Origin: Corynebacterium caspium DSM 44850 | GTDB taxonomy: Bacteria > Actinomycetota > Actinomycetes > Mycobacteriales > Mycobacteriaceae | Direction: 5' to 3' | Length of the DNA: 64,000 nt | Assembly (NCBI RefSeq): GCF_030440555.1 | Contig: NZ_CP047118.1 | Coordinates: forward strand, 1 to 64,000 | In this document: one piece after another, positions 19,050 through 26,675 of the stretch | How the letters are laid out: each line of letters begins with the position of its first letter | How positions within the stretch are numbered: position 1 is the first letter of the stretch | Translations under genes and position numbers: made by a program | Notes under the pieces: model-generated | What the model was told of the DNA's origin: nothing | The model's database searches: none | The model's input: the letters and a program-made list of their open reading frames with translations, nothing else

Positions 19050-19324
19050 TATTTGCGCGGCCACCAATTAGATATATACCAAGACCAAATTGATTCGTAT
19101 CGGTACTGTTCTATAACAGGTGAGTCGATATCTGCTGCGGCGTTATCGAGGAAGATTTCATCGCTACTAGTGGCATCACCTGGAATAAATTCCAAAGCCA
19201 CCCGCGAATCAGCTGGGGTAGCGGCGCTAGTGGGGATATTTAGGAAAAAACAAAGGCTAAATAATAACGCACCTATTAATACCTTGGCAGCTAAAGATAC
19301 TTGTATCAGCTGGTTATTTCCCAT
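19049..19324 (-). CDS. Secreted small protein with Trp-rich C-terminus (candidate signal peptide precursor)
   Basis: Not recognised. The 91-residue product has a signal peptide (about 1-35, hydrophobic core LIGALLFSLCFFLNI, cleavage probably at TSA/AT). An acidic linker follows, then a distinctive tail SIWSWYISNWWPRK holding four Trp in 14 residues and ending in basic residues. Its stop overlaps the kinase start (TAATG), so peptide, kinase and regulator are translated from one mRNA. AAGGA precedes the ATG. This layout fits a pheromone precursor or an accessory sensor protein for the kinase. It could also be a lone exported antimicrobial peptide. Function is inferred from position. Confidence 0.68.
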   Translation of the reverse strand: MGNNQLIQVSLAAKVLIGALLFSLCFFLNIPTSAATPADSRVALEFIPGDATSSDEIFLDNAAADIDSPVIEQYRYESIWSWYISNWWPRK

Positions 19325-19400
19325 GAAGGTGCTTCCTTATTATCAGTTGAAGTTGAAAAGTTTTAGGAAAATTTGAGGAAAAACATTTCTAAACTCAACT

Positions 19401-19428
19401 TATATAGCAGCTAAGGAAGCATTAACAA
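19401..19428 (-). promoter_or_regulatory. Candidate promoter of the peptide/two-component operon
   Basis: On the minus strand TTGTTA (19428-19423) and TATATA (19406-19401) are spaced by 16 bases, about 75 bases before the peptide ATG. AAGTTGA/CAACTT half sites lie between the promoter and the gene. Confidence 0.5.
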
Positions 19429-19447
19429 ATAAATTTTAGAAGTACCA

Positions 19448-19479
19448 TAATTTGGCAGGGTATATACCCTGCCAAATTA
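19448..19479. terminator. Perfect 32-bp palindrome
   Basis: Every base of 19448-19479 pairs in a self-complementary palindrome (half site TAATTTGGCAGGGTAT). It lies 31 bases after the leftward oxidoreductase gene and just upstream of the island operon promoter. It may terminate the oxidoreductase transcript, though no long T tract follows. It may instead act as an operator or island boundary. Confidence 0.7.
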
Positions 19480-19509
19480 CGGGGTTTGCCTTCGCCGAGA
19501 AACTAGCGC

Positions 19510-20505
19510 CTAGGCGTGCGTATCGATAACCACGCGGCCATGGCGTTTACCAGCCAGCAGCTCAGTGCCGGCCGCGGCAGCTTGGCTAAGTGGCAAGGTT
19601 TCGGTAAAGGTGGCCAGCACCGCTGGGTCGAGATGCTTGGCAAGGAGCTGCCAGGCCCGGATTCGCAAGGCAAGTGGAGCATCCACGGAATTGATACCCA
19701 CCAGTTTTACAGCACGCAAAATGAAAGGCAGTACAGTACCGGGAAGATCAGCACCCTGGGCTAAACCGCAGGCAGTTACGGTGCCACCCCAAATGGTTTG
19801 CGCAATGGCATTAACCAAAATATGAGAGCCCACAGTATCTAAAACCCCAGCAAAACGGGCCTTTTGGAGTGGTTTTCCGGCGGCGGCGAAGGAGGCACGA
19901 TCCAAGATTTCATCGGCACCAAGGCTGCGGAGATAATCGCCTAATTCGGCGACGCGTCCAGTTAGGGCCACGGTGCGGAAACCTAGTTGATGTAGTAAGT
20001 GCAAGCCAATCGAACCTACCCCGCCGGTGGCTCCAGTTATTAGGATCTCTCCATCTTCAGGTTTGCAGCCTTGGGCGAGCAACGCATCTACACAGAGTGC
20101 GGCGGTAAAACCAGCGGTACCGATGGCTGCGGCATCGTGCAAGCTAAAGGCTTTGGGCAGATGGATAGTTGCAGCTGCTGGAATGCGCAGTTTCGTACTA
20201 AAGCCACCGTGGCGATTCTCTCCCAGGCCAGCGCCGTTGATTAGCACTTTATCGCCGACTTTAAAACGCAGCGAGTCGCTTTCAAGGACGGTGCCCACGG
20301 CATCAATACCAGGTACTAGAGGCAAAATGCGGGCCACTCCAGGGTTGGCAGCTAGTGCCATACCATCCTTATAGTTCAGGCTGGAATAGGTTACGTCTAT
20401 GAGGAGATCGCCTGTACCTAAATAGTCGGAAGTTTCCGCTACTACTGAAGTAGTAGTTCCGGCTTCATCTTTAGTAACTAGCAGGGCGCGCGCGGAAGTA
20501 GTCAT
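19510..20505 (-). CDS. Zn-independent MDR oxidoreductase (YhdH/AcuI type)
   Basis: NADPH-dependent quinone/enoyl reductase of the medium-chain dehydrogenase superfamily; YhdH/AcuI members reduce acryloyl-CoA. The N-terminal GroES-like domain contains YSSLNYKDGMAL and PGIDAVGTV. The nucleotide-binding motif is ITGATGGVGSIGLHLL near residue 155. The family-typical GTAGFTAALCV is present. There is no structural zinc Cys cluster. At 331 residues the length is usual. No ribosome site is seen; TAATAT sits six bases before the ATG, so the mRNA may be leaderless. It lies after the phosphotriesterase-family gene in the same direction but has its own likely promoter. Confidence 0.88.
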   Translation of the reverse strand: MTTSARALLVTKDEAGTTTSVVAETSDYLGTGDLLIDVTYSSLNYKDGMALAANPGVARILPLVPGIDAVGTVLESDSLRFKVGDKVLINGAGLGENRHGGFSTKLRIPAAATIHLPKAFSLHDAAAIGTAGFTAALCVDALLAQGCKPEDGEILITGATGGVGSIGLHLLHQLGFRTVALTGRVAELGDYLRSLGADEILDRASFAAAGKPLQKARFAGVLDTVGSHILVNAIAQTIWGGTVTACGLAQGADLPGTVLPFILRAVKLVGINSVDAPLALRIRAWQLLAKHLDPAVLATFTETLPLSQAAAAGTELLAGKRHGRVVIDTHA

Positions 20506-20571
20506 AACGCCATATTAAGCATAAATAAGCAGTTAGAAAGGGAGCACCGCCTCATCGATGCTCCCAATCTG

Positions 20572-21648
20572 TTATCCGGCGAGTATGCCTCGCGGATTAG
20601 CGGTAATCAGCTTGGTGCAGTGTTCCTTACTGATCCCACGTTCTTGGAGGAGGCCCAAAAATACGGTAGGCACAAAGGCAAAACCATTGCCGCCGTTTTG
20701 GGTCCACATTTGCTTTAGGAAGAGATCATGGCTGAGTAAAATTTGCTCCCCATAACCTGCTTTGATCAGGGCTGCTACGGCATCTGCGGTTTCGGTGACA
20801 CTAGGCGATACTCCTTCTTTGGGGAAGGTGATATCAAGCCCGATCATGTCAAATTCCAGCCACACTCCGCGCTCTAATAAGCTGTGTTGGTATTCCACAT
20901 CTGCCCCAGAGGGATCGCTGTGCGCCAAGGAAACCTTATGCGGGGCTACTTTCATTTCCTCGAGCACTAGATCTAACACCTCATGCCCCCGACGTTGCCA
21001 GCCGGGCATATGGATATTTAAAGCCACATTGGGCACCTCTTTTTGGGCCAAAGCTGCAGCTCTAAGGGCATTGCGCTCCGCGGCAGTAAAGGAAGGCGAG
21101 ACCCCGATTTCCCCAATCATGCCAGCCCGAATAGCGGTGCCATCCATCCCGACGGTGAGGTCTTGCACCATCTCAGCGGCTTGTTTATCAATATTGCGCG
21201 AAGTGATGCGTTCGCCCTCAAATTTTTCCAGATAAGGCCCAGTAGCGGCCACAATATTTAGCCCAGTGCGCCGGGCTACCTCCACCAAACGTGCTGGATT
21301 TCGCCCAATGGCCGCCGAACCGGTGGCATCCACAATGGTGCGCCCGCCAAGTTCAGCAAAGGCTTGTACCTCGGTGATGACCTCATCGACAGGTTTATCT
21401 GCCATATTATCGGCGCAACAATAGGGATCTTGGCGCAATCCCCACATCAATCCGGGGCGCACTTTTTGCCCGACTAGAGCCTGAGAAAACTCATAATAGG
21501 GCTGGTCAACTACCTCGGAAAGATCATTAAAGAGGTGTTCGTGCGGCAAAGTTATGCCCATCTCCGCAGCAGAGATAGGGCCTAAGACCGTCATTAATTG
21601 CTCGGTGGCGGCGGCGGTGGCGGTGGCGGCGGCGGTGGTGGTGCTCAT
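20572..21648 (-). CDS. Phosphotriesterase-family metallohydrolase
   Basis: Amidohydrolase-fold enzyme of the phosphotriesterase/lactonase group. Metal ligands are visible as HEH (LPHEHLFND near 36), Glu in MIGEIG, His in NIHMPGW, His in SLAHSDPSG and Asp in LLSHDLFLK. The 358 residues start with an Ala/Thr run encoded by GGC/GGT repeats that is not part of the fold. The ATG at 21648 overlaps the preceding transporter stop (ATGA), which supports it despite this tail. The third gene of a leftward operon with an amidotransferase-like protein and a transporter. Family members often hydrolyse lactones or sugar derivatives; the true substrate is unknown. Confidence 0.85.
   Translation of the reverse strand: MSTTTAAATATAAATEQLMTVLGPISAAEMGITLPHEHLFNDLSEVVDQPYYEFSQALVGQKVRPGLMWGLRQDPYCCADNMADKPVDEVITEVQAFAELGGRTIVDATGSAAIGRNPARLVEVARRTGLNIVAATGPYLEKFEGERITSRNIDKQAAEMVQDLTVGMDGTAIRAGMIGEIGVSPSFTAAERNALRAAALAQKEVPNVALNIHMPGWQRRGHEVLDLVLEEMKVAPHKVSLAHSDPSGADVEYQHSLLERGVWLEFDMIGLDITFPKEGVSPSVTETADAVAALIKAGYGEQILLSHDLFLKQMWTQNGGNGFAFVPTVFLGLLQERGISKEHCTKLITANPRGILAG
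21603..21644. repeat. GGC/GGT microsatellite in the hydrolase N-terminus
   Basis: A run of about 14 trinucleotides GGC or GGT encodes the Thr/Ala-rich residues 2-15 of the phosphotriesterase-family protein. Length changes by threes would keep the frame. Confidence 0.85.
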
Positions 21649-22613
21649 GCTAAAACTCCAGTTTTCTCCACGGGAATCTTCTTAGAGGGCACCATCGCAA
21701 TGCCAGAGGCCACCAAAGCTACCGCGGCACCCACTACCGTTAGGGTATAAACCTGGTGGCCAAGGGCCGGAATCAAAGTGTCGATCAAAATAGAACCAAT
21801 GAGTTGTCCGGCAGTGGAAGCCAGGGCTAAAAGCAGCAATCCCAGGCGGCGGACCAACAGGGCCATCAGGGCAATAGAGGCCAGACCAAGCGGGCCGCCT
21901 AGGTACATCCACCAGGTATCAGGCAGGGCGAAAGTGGCTTTACCAGCCAGAAGACGAATGATAAAAGCCAAGGCCAGCGCACTAAATCCAATAATGAAAT
22001 TCCAGGTGATCGATACCAGCACCGAATCGGCGAGCTTAGCCACATTGGAATTACCAGCTGGTTGCCAACCGGCCAGCAGCCCGCCGGTGAAGGGCAAAAT
22101 AGCCAAGACCACCACATGTGGGGTCTCAAAAACCGGCAGTACTACTAAAACTGTGGCAAAAATTGCCAGCAGGGCGCCAATTACCCGCGGGGCATTGAGC
22201 AGCTGTTTGAATTCCACCCCAATACCTAGGCGGTCACAGATGACCCCGGAAATCACCATGCCAGAGATCAGCGAGGTTTGGAAAGTAGCTACTCCTAGCG
22301 CCCCAACAGAGATACCTTCGGAAAGCACAATTACTGCGCCACAAAGCCCCGCAAAGAAATTGGGCCACGGGATAGTGTTGCGCCGCAGTTGTCCAGGTAT
22401 TGCGAAAAGTGCTGCGCGAGTTTTTTGCCGGGGCAAAACGATGAGAAACATCAGCACTAGGCCGGAGGCAAAGGAGATAGTGGCGGCTAAGTGACCATCC
22501 CCAAGATGGCCTCCGAGCTGGCCGTTTACTGCAGATTGCACCGGGCCGAGCATCCCGGCCAGGATGGTGAAAAAGACAAAAATCCCGGTAGCTGGCAGTA
22601 CTTTGCTAGCCAT
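21645..22613 (-). CDS. DMT transporter, YdcZ/DUF606 family
   Basis: The 322-residue inner-membrane protein has about ten hydrophobic helices arranged as two repeats of five, the pattern of DUF606/YdcZ members of the drug/metabolite transporter superfamily. Typical segments are PVQSAVNGQLGGHLGDGHLAA near the N-terminus and the matching second-repeat LASTAGQLIGSILIDTLIPALG. The ATG has AAGGAATA upstream. It starts 45 bases after the amidotransferase-like gene and overlaps the hydrolase start, so it probably imports or exports the substrate of that enzyme. Confidence 0.85.
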   Translation of the reverse strand: MASKVLPATGIFVFFTILAGMLGPVQSAVNGQLGGHLGDGHLAATISFASGLVLMFLIVLPRQKTRAALFAIPGQLRRNTIPWPNFFAGLCGAVIVLSEGISVGALGVATFQTSLISGMVISGVICDRLGIGVEFKQLLNAPRVIGALLAIFATVLVVLPVFETPHVVVLAILPFTGGLLAGWQPAGNSNVAKLADSVLVSITWNFIIGFSALALAFIIRLLAGKATFALPDTWWMYLGGPLGLASIALMALLVRRLGLLLLALASTAGQLIGSILIDTLIPALGHQVYTLTVVGAAVALVASGIAMVPSKKIPVEKTGVLA

Positions 22614-22658
22614 GGTCTTATTCCTTATCTACTAGAGGAGTGCCTGGTCAGGGCCCTA

Positions 22659-23405
22659 TTAATGCCCTGCTAGCCAGGTCATGGCATTTCCAAAGAGCTT
22701 GCCGTAACCGTGCCAGCCCATAAATTCGCGAGGAGCCCAATGCGGGGAAACATCGGAAGCAAAAGCCAAAGTGCGACCCTTACCTACCTCCCGAACCAGC
22801 AGTAGGGGATCATTTTCAATAGTGGCCAATACTTGGGCATCGTCGCGGGCAGTGAGCTTTTGGTAGCCGAGCAAAATCGGCCATTGATCGTCTAGACCAG
22901 CAGTTATTTCATGTTCGATGCCGGTAAGTTGACCATTTACCCCTTCGGGAGCTTCTACGCGATCATCCCAACGCGAGATCGTAACGGGCAAAATTTCTTC
23001 AATCGGAGTGCCGGCATAATTAGCCATGGCCTGGAAACCTTGGAAGCTTAAGTACCCGCCGGCCATCATTAGTCCGCCACCGTTGTGTACCCATTCGCGC
23101 AACAGTTTCAGGCGATTAGGGGCAGGACGGCCTTCTTCGAATACTGTGGGAGATAAAAGTAGCGTATTTGAGCCCACATCGGAAAGCAGCACTACATCAT
23201 ATTTATTTAGTTCTTTTAGGGTAGAGGGGAAGAATTCGGCCACATCATGGGAGCGTAGATGGGTTACTTCGTGGCCTTCGGCGGCCAGTGCTGTGAGCAG
23301 TTCCTTACAGCCAATATGTACTTGGCTATGCGGGAAATGATCAAAACCTTTGTGGTCGACAACATCACTAACCCAAGATTCGCCGGCCAGGAGAACGGTT
23401 GCCAT
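22659..23405 (-). CDS. Class I glutamine amidotransferase-like (ThuA-like) protein
   Basis: About 248 residues from the ATG at 23405, chosen because GGAGG lies just upstream (a longer frame starts at 23423). The sequence ATVLLAGESWVSDVVDHKGFDHF and the GGGLMMAGGYLSFQG segment near 110 are typical of the small GATase1-like/DUF1355 group. The usual nucleophile-elbow Cys of true amidotransferases is not seen, so a glutaminase role cannot be supported. First gene of the leftward operon with the transporter and metallohydrolase. Its upstream region carries repeated LacI-type half sites. Confidence 0.8.
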   Translation of the reverse strand: MATVLLAGESWVSDVVDHKGFDHFPHSQVHIGCKELLTALAAEGHEVTHLRSHDVAEFFPSTLKELNKYDVVLLSDVGSNTLLLSPTVFEEGRPAPNRLKLLREWVHNGGGLMMAGGYLSFQGFQAMANYAGTPIEEILPVTISRWDDRVEAPEGVNGQLTGIEHEITAGLDDQWPILLGYQKLTARDDAQVLATIENDPLLLVREVGKGRTLAFASDVSPHWAPREFMGWHGYGKLFGNAMTWLAGH

Positions 23406-23433
23406 AAATGCCTCCAATAGCAAGTATAAAGAT

Positions 23434-23462
23434 TGTTGCGCATGTGTTGCGAAACTGTTGCG
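23434..23462. promoter_or_regulatory. Three phased TGTTGCG half sites (LacI-type operator region)
   Basis: The heptamer TGTTGCG starts at 23434, 23445 and 23456, an exact 11-base spacing close to one helical turn. A full palindrome GTTGCGCAAC with the central CG typical of LacI-family operators lies at 23570-23579, inside the start of the divergent LacI gene. Together they suggest control of the leftward operon and autoregulation. Confidence 0.65.
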
Positions 23463-23554
23463 TGTTCAGAATACCGCACCATCGACCTTTAAGATAGAGA
23501 TTTACCAAAGTTTTTTATAAATACTTTTCCATTCGCTGCCTTGGAGTACCCCAC

Positions 23555-24541
23555 ATGTCATTAAGAGCCGTTGCGCAACAAGCTGGCGTTTCCGTATCCA
23601 CTGTTTCGCGATACCTCCGCGGGGAACTGCGCTTAAAAGATGAGACCGAATATCGGGTAATCCAAGCGATGCAGGAACTTAATTACGAACCCCAAACCGA
23701 AAACTCCAGCACCAATACCGTGGCCTTAATTGTGCCGGATCTTAAAAATCCCTATTTTGCAGATATTGCAGAAACTGTCTCCAAAATGGCGGTCGCGCAT
23801 GGCGGCGAAGCGGTAATCCAGCTAACCAATGGCATCCGTAGCCGTGAACAAGGGCTGGTATTAAATGCTTTAGAAAACCCCGCCTACCAGGCAATATTCT
23901 ATGTTGGAACCAATCGGCATAATCCCGTGCTAGAAACTGCCGTGGGCCGCAAACCCTTAGTGGTACTCGATGAACCCATGGCGAAATCGGCAGCCAAAGA
24001 CATCCCCTTTGTAGGAGCCGATAATTTCAGCGGCGCCTTCCAAGCCACCGCCTATTTAATCAGCTTGGGACACCAAAAAATCGCCCACGTAGGCGGCCCC
24101 AAAAATTCCCAATCAGCCAAAGAACGACATAAAGGCTATAAAAGTGCCCTTAAAGTACATGGAATTGCCTACGATGAATCCCTAATTTTTCGCGGCCCTT
24201 ATACCGAAAAATTTGGCGCCAGCGTGCTTAGCTACCTCACCCAAATTGATCCCATGCCCACTGCCTTAATGGTGGCCAGTGACATTGTGGCTATCGGCAT
24301 AATTTCTTCAGTTGAAACCAATGGCCTACGCATTCCCCAAGATCTTTCGGTAGTGGGATTTGATGGCATTGGCTCTGGTACTTGGATCCATCCCCAATTA
24401 ACCACCGTGGTACAACCCATTGAAGAAATCGTAGAAACTGGTTTCGCGGAGCTAGTCCGGCTACGCGATAAAGAAACCGCCCATAGCCACCGACTACCTA
24501 TGGAGCTCCAAGTGCGCGAATCGACAGCACCCTTAACTTAA
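23555..24541 (+). CDS. LacI-family transcriptional regulator
   Basis: The 328-residue regulator has the N-terminal LacI helix-turn-helix SLRAVAQQAGVSVSTVSRYL and hinge helix region ending near residue 55. A periplasmic-binding-type effector domain follows, with VALIVPDLKNPYFADI, FVGADNFSGAF and the family-typical VVGFDGIGSGTWIHPQLTTV. It is divergent from the amidotransferase/transporter/hydrolase operon across a 149-base spacer that carries LacI-like half sites, so it is probably the local repressor. The effector is unknown, likely a small sugar-like molecule. A 12-base tandem repeat follows the stop. Confidence 0.92.
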   Translation: MSLRAVAQQAGVSVSTVSRYLRGELRLKDETEYRVIQAMQELNYEPQTENSSTNTVALIVPDLKNPYFADIAETVSKMAVAHGGEAVIQLTNGIRSREQGLVLNALENPAYQAIFYVGTNRHNPVLETAVGRKPLVVLDEPMAKSAAKDIPFVGADNFSGAFQATAYLISLGHQKIAHVGGPKNSQSAKERHKGYKSALKVHGIAYDESLIFRGPYTEKFGASVLSYLTQIDPMPTALMVASDIVAIGIISSVETNGLRIPQDLSVVGFDGIGSGTWIHPQLTTVVQPIEEIVETGFAELVRLRDKETAHSHRLPMELQVRESTAPLT

Positions 24542-24560
24542 GCTATTTGTGCTGTTCATG

Positions 24561-24602
24561 GGGGTGGGCAGTGGGGTGGGCAGTGGTGCGAATAGTGGTG
24601 CG
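24561..24602. repeat. Tandem 12-mer after the LacI gene
   Basis: GGGGTGGGCAGT is repeated at 24561-24572 and 24573-24584. AGTGGTGCG then recurs at 24582-24590 and 24594-24602. The block begins 19 bases after the lacI-type stop. Confidence 0.85.
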
Positions 24603-24609
24603 TTTATTC

Positions 24610-24665
24610 AACCTTCTAATTGACGACAACGCATAATCCTATACACTGAGAATCAATTGAAGGTT
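24610..24665. promoter_or_regulatory. Inverted repeat before the binding-lipoprotein gene
   Basis: AACCTTCTAATTGA (24610-24623) and TCAATTGAAGGTT (24653-24665) are reverse complements except for one bulged base, and a third GAAGGTT is at 24681. The arms flank the likely promoter. No clear DtxR box was seen. Confidence 0.55.
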
Positions 24666-24692
24666 TTAATAAAGTTCATGGAAGGTTGAAAT

Positions 24693-25682
24693 ATGAAGTT
24701 ACGTCGGACGGCGCTCGCAGTGCTAGCTACGGGAAGTATTTTCCTTAGCGGCTGCGCTAATTCTGGAACCCCGGCAGCAAATAATAGCAGCGCTGCATCG
24801 GCAAGCCATGAGCCAATAGTGGTGGAAAACTGTGGTCAAACCATTAAATTAGATGCCCCGGCACAACGTATTGCCACCACGGAGCAAGGTGCTACGGAAA
24901 CGATTCTTTCCCTGGGCGGGCACGATCAGCTAGTGGGTGTGGCTCAGCCAAAGGACCTCTACTGGGAACGCAATGCGAATTTGGCCAAAGATCTCAAGGT
25001 CTTCAACCAAGCTCCGCCGACCACCGAACTCATCCGCGATGTGGACGCCCAACTAGTAGTAAGCCCCTTTGGACGGGTATTTACTAAGGATAAAGTAGGC
25101 CTGCGCGAAGAATATGCCCAGGTAGGCGTAGGTGCGTGGTTTAGCAATATGGAATGCGCCCCCGCTGATGAAGATGGCTATATTTCCCTGGAACGAGACT
25201 TCGAACAGCTAGGAAAGCTCATCGGACGCGAAGCTGAGGCCCAAAAACTAATCGACGATCAACGCAAAGCCATTTCCAAAGCTACTGCCACCGGTAAAGG
25301 CCAAAGCACCGTCTACCTCTACTCGGTATACGATGACGCCCCCTATGTAGCCGGCGGAGATAAACTCACCACCAATATTGCAAAAATCACCAACACCAAA
25401 AATGTCTTCCAACACCTAAGTGGAGATTGGCCACAGATCTCCTGGGAAGCCTTTGCCGATGCCGACCCAGACCTCATCTACCTGGTAGATCTACCTACCC
25501 GCGGACATCCCGGTGATACCGCTAAAGAAAAGATCGAAATCCTAAAGAGCAATCCGGCTACTCGTAATATGCGGGCCGTGCGCGAAGATAAATTCATATC
25601 CGTACCCGGTGTAGGTTTGAGTGCTTCCTCGCGCTCAATTGAACCGCTGCAGGTAATCGGCGCTGAATTGGCCAAATTCTAA
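24693..25682 (+). CDS. Iron-siderophore/cobalamin-type ABC substrate-binding lipoprotein
   Basis: Extracytoplasmic binding protein of the helical-backbone (FecB/BtuF/TroA-like) class. The lipoprotein signal ends in LSGC (Cys at about 21). The mature region shows the family pattern RIATTEQGATETILSLGGHDQLVGVAQP near 60 and GDWPQISWEAFADADPDLIYLVD near 250. At 329 residues the length is normal. There are no permease or ATPase genes beside it, so it must work with a transporter encoded elsewhere. An inverted repeat upstream suggests dedicated regulation. The ligand is not certain. Confidence 0.87.
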   Translation: MKLRRTALAVLATGSIFLSGCANSGTPAANNSSAASASHEPIVVENCGQTIKLDAPAQRIATTEQGATETILSLGGHDQLVGVAQPKDLYWERNANLAKDLKVFNQAPPTTELIRDVDAQLVVSPFGRVFTKDKVGLREEYAQVGVGAWFSNMECAPADEDGYISLERDFEQLGKLIGREAEAQKLIDDQRKAISKATATGKGQSTVYLYSVYDDAPYVAGGDKLTTNIAKITNTKNVFQHLSGDWPQISWEAFADADPDLIYLVDLPTRGHPGDTAKEKIEILKSNPATRNMRAVREDKFISVPGVGLSASSRSIEPLQVIGAELAKF

Positions 25683-25701
25683 ACTATTTCACACCAGAAA
25701 T

Positions 25702-25738
25702 CCCCAGCTAGTAGGTACCAAATGCCTACTAACTGGGG
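25702..25738. terminator. Bidirectional terminator hairpin
   Basis: CCCCAGCTAGTAGG pairs with CCTACTAACTGGGG (one mismatch) around a nine-base loop, between the convergent lipoprotein and coiled-coil protein genes. ATAATTTCT follows on the plus strand. Confidence 0.8.
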
Positions 25739-25774
25739 ATAATTTCTATATAGCTATATAGCGTTAATCGCTAA

Positions 25775-26521
25775 TTATTTTTCTTCTTTTTCTGCAGTGG
25801 AGGATTCTGCTGCTTCAGCTTCGGCCTCGGTTTCGGCTGGGTCCGCGGCCCCCGCGTCGGCCTCGGCCTCGGTTTCGGCGTCTACCGGGGTGACGGTGGA
25901 ATAGCGCAGTTCAGATTCAGGTTCAGATTTGCCGATGTAATCTGCGAGCAGTGGTGGTGCTTCAACCAATTCCTTCTTGCCACAGTGATCGAAATCGCAA
26001 GAGCGCAAAACCCAAGCCACTAGGGCACCTAGGGTGGCTAGCACGCTGGATACCACTAGGAATTGCCGAATTTTATCGCCCTTAGAAGGCTTTCCTAAAC
26101 GCCGGTCGATAACGCGCTGCGCTTTAATTGCGGCTTTTTCGCTAACTTTCTCCAGCTTTTTCGCGGTGCGCTTAGAAAGTTTCTTGCCCTTGGTAGCAGC
26201 TTCGCGCTGCGCTTGGGCGGCGATATCAGCGAAATCAGCAGTGCGATGTTCCATTTCTGCCCGAGCCTTTTCTAGGCGCTTGCGGGCTTCTTTAGCTAGC
26301 GGAGCAGCTTGGGAGCGGGCTTCGTCGAAAACTTCCTTGCCCTGCTCTTTGAGGTTACCAAGATCATCACTTAGTTCATGGGCCGCACTATGAGCCACAG
26401 AATGTAGGGATTTCAGCAGGTCCTCATAAGTATCGGTGATCTTTTTATCGTGGCATTTCTTCAATTTATTTACAGTGGAAGAGCCAACGGAACTCAACAG
26501 AATTGTTTTTAGCGATTTCAT
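25775..26521 (-). CDS. Coiled-coil membrane protein with acidic tail, unknown function
   Basis: No function is recognised. About 248 residues from the ATG at 26521 (a frame opens upstream to 26587 but adds an unlikely leader). A long Ala/Lys/Glu-rich helical region (about 35-160) looks like a coiled coil with many heptad-like repeats. One membrane helix FLVVSSVLATLGALVAWVL follows near 175. The C-terminal 60 residues are a low-complexity Ala/Glu/Asp tail. Similar proteins occur in corynebacteria as conserved hypotheticals. The topology suggests a cytoplasmic coiled coil and an exposed acidic tail. Confidence 0.7.
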   Translation of the reverse strand: MKSLKTILLSSVGSSTVNKLKKCHDKKITDTYEDLLKSLHSVAHSAAHELSDDLGNLKEQGKEVFDEARSQAAPLAKEARKRLEKARAEMEHRTADFADIAAQAQREAATKGKKLSKRTAKKLEKVSEKAAIKAQRVIDRRLGKPSKGDKIRQFLVVSSVLATLGALVAWVLRSCDFDHCGKKELVEAPPLLADYIGKSEPESELRYSTVTPVDAETEAEADAGAADPAETEAEAEAAESSTAEKEEK

Positions 26522-26675
26522 AGTACCCAGGGTAGTCCGGAAAGACGTCCAGTGAATGATTACCCCCAAAAAATGGAGATCGGGCATGTAAACAATTCAC
26601 TTATTCTGTTTGGTGCACTACCCCTATGGGGAGGCTAAATGCAATTTCTGCCGAAATTTAGGGCAATATGTAGAC

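Noticed and set aside
15498..19479. Island considered as a prophage or insertion sequence
   Set aside because: No integrase, transposase, phage structural genes or flanking direct repeats of the tRNA end were found.
21778..22494. Long plus-strand open frame (238 codons) opposite the DMT transporter
   Set aside because: It lies wholly antisense to a well-supported membrane protein gene. Its composition follows the complement of that gene, and no domain or ribosome site is seen.
24610..24690. DtxR iron box before the binding-lipoprotein gene
   Set aside because: The repeats AACCTTC/GAAGGTT do not follow the TTAGGTTAG pattern, so iron control through DtxR is not supported.
26610..26675. Upstream start for the SorC-type regulator
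   Set aside because: The extra 22 residues are Cys/Tyr-rich and do not fit the family. The ATG at 26676 gives the length recalled for B. subtilis DeoR.
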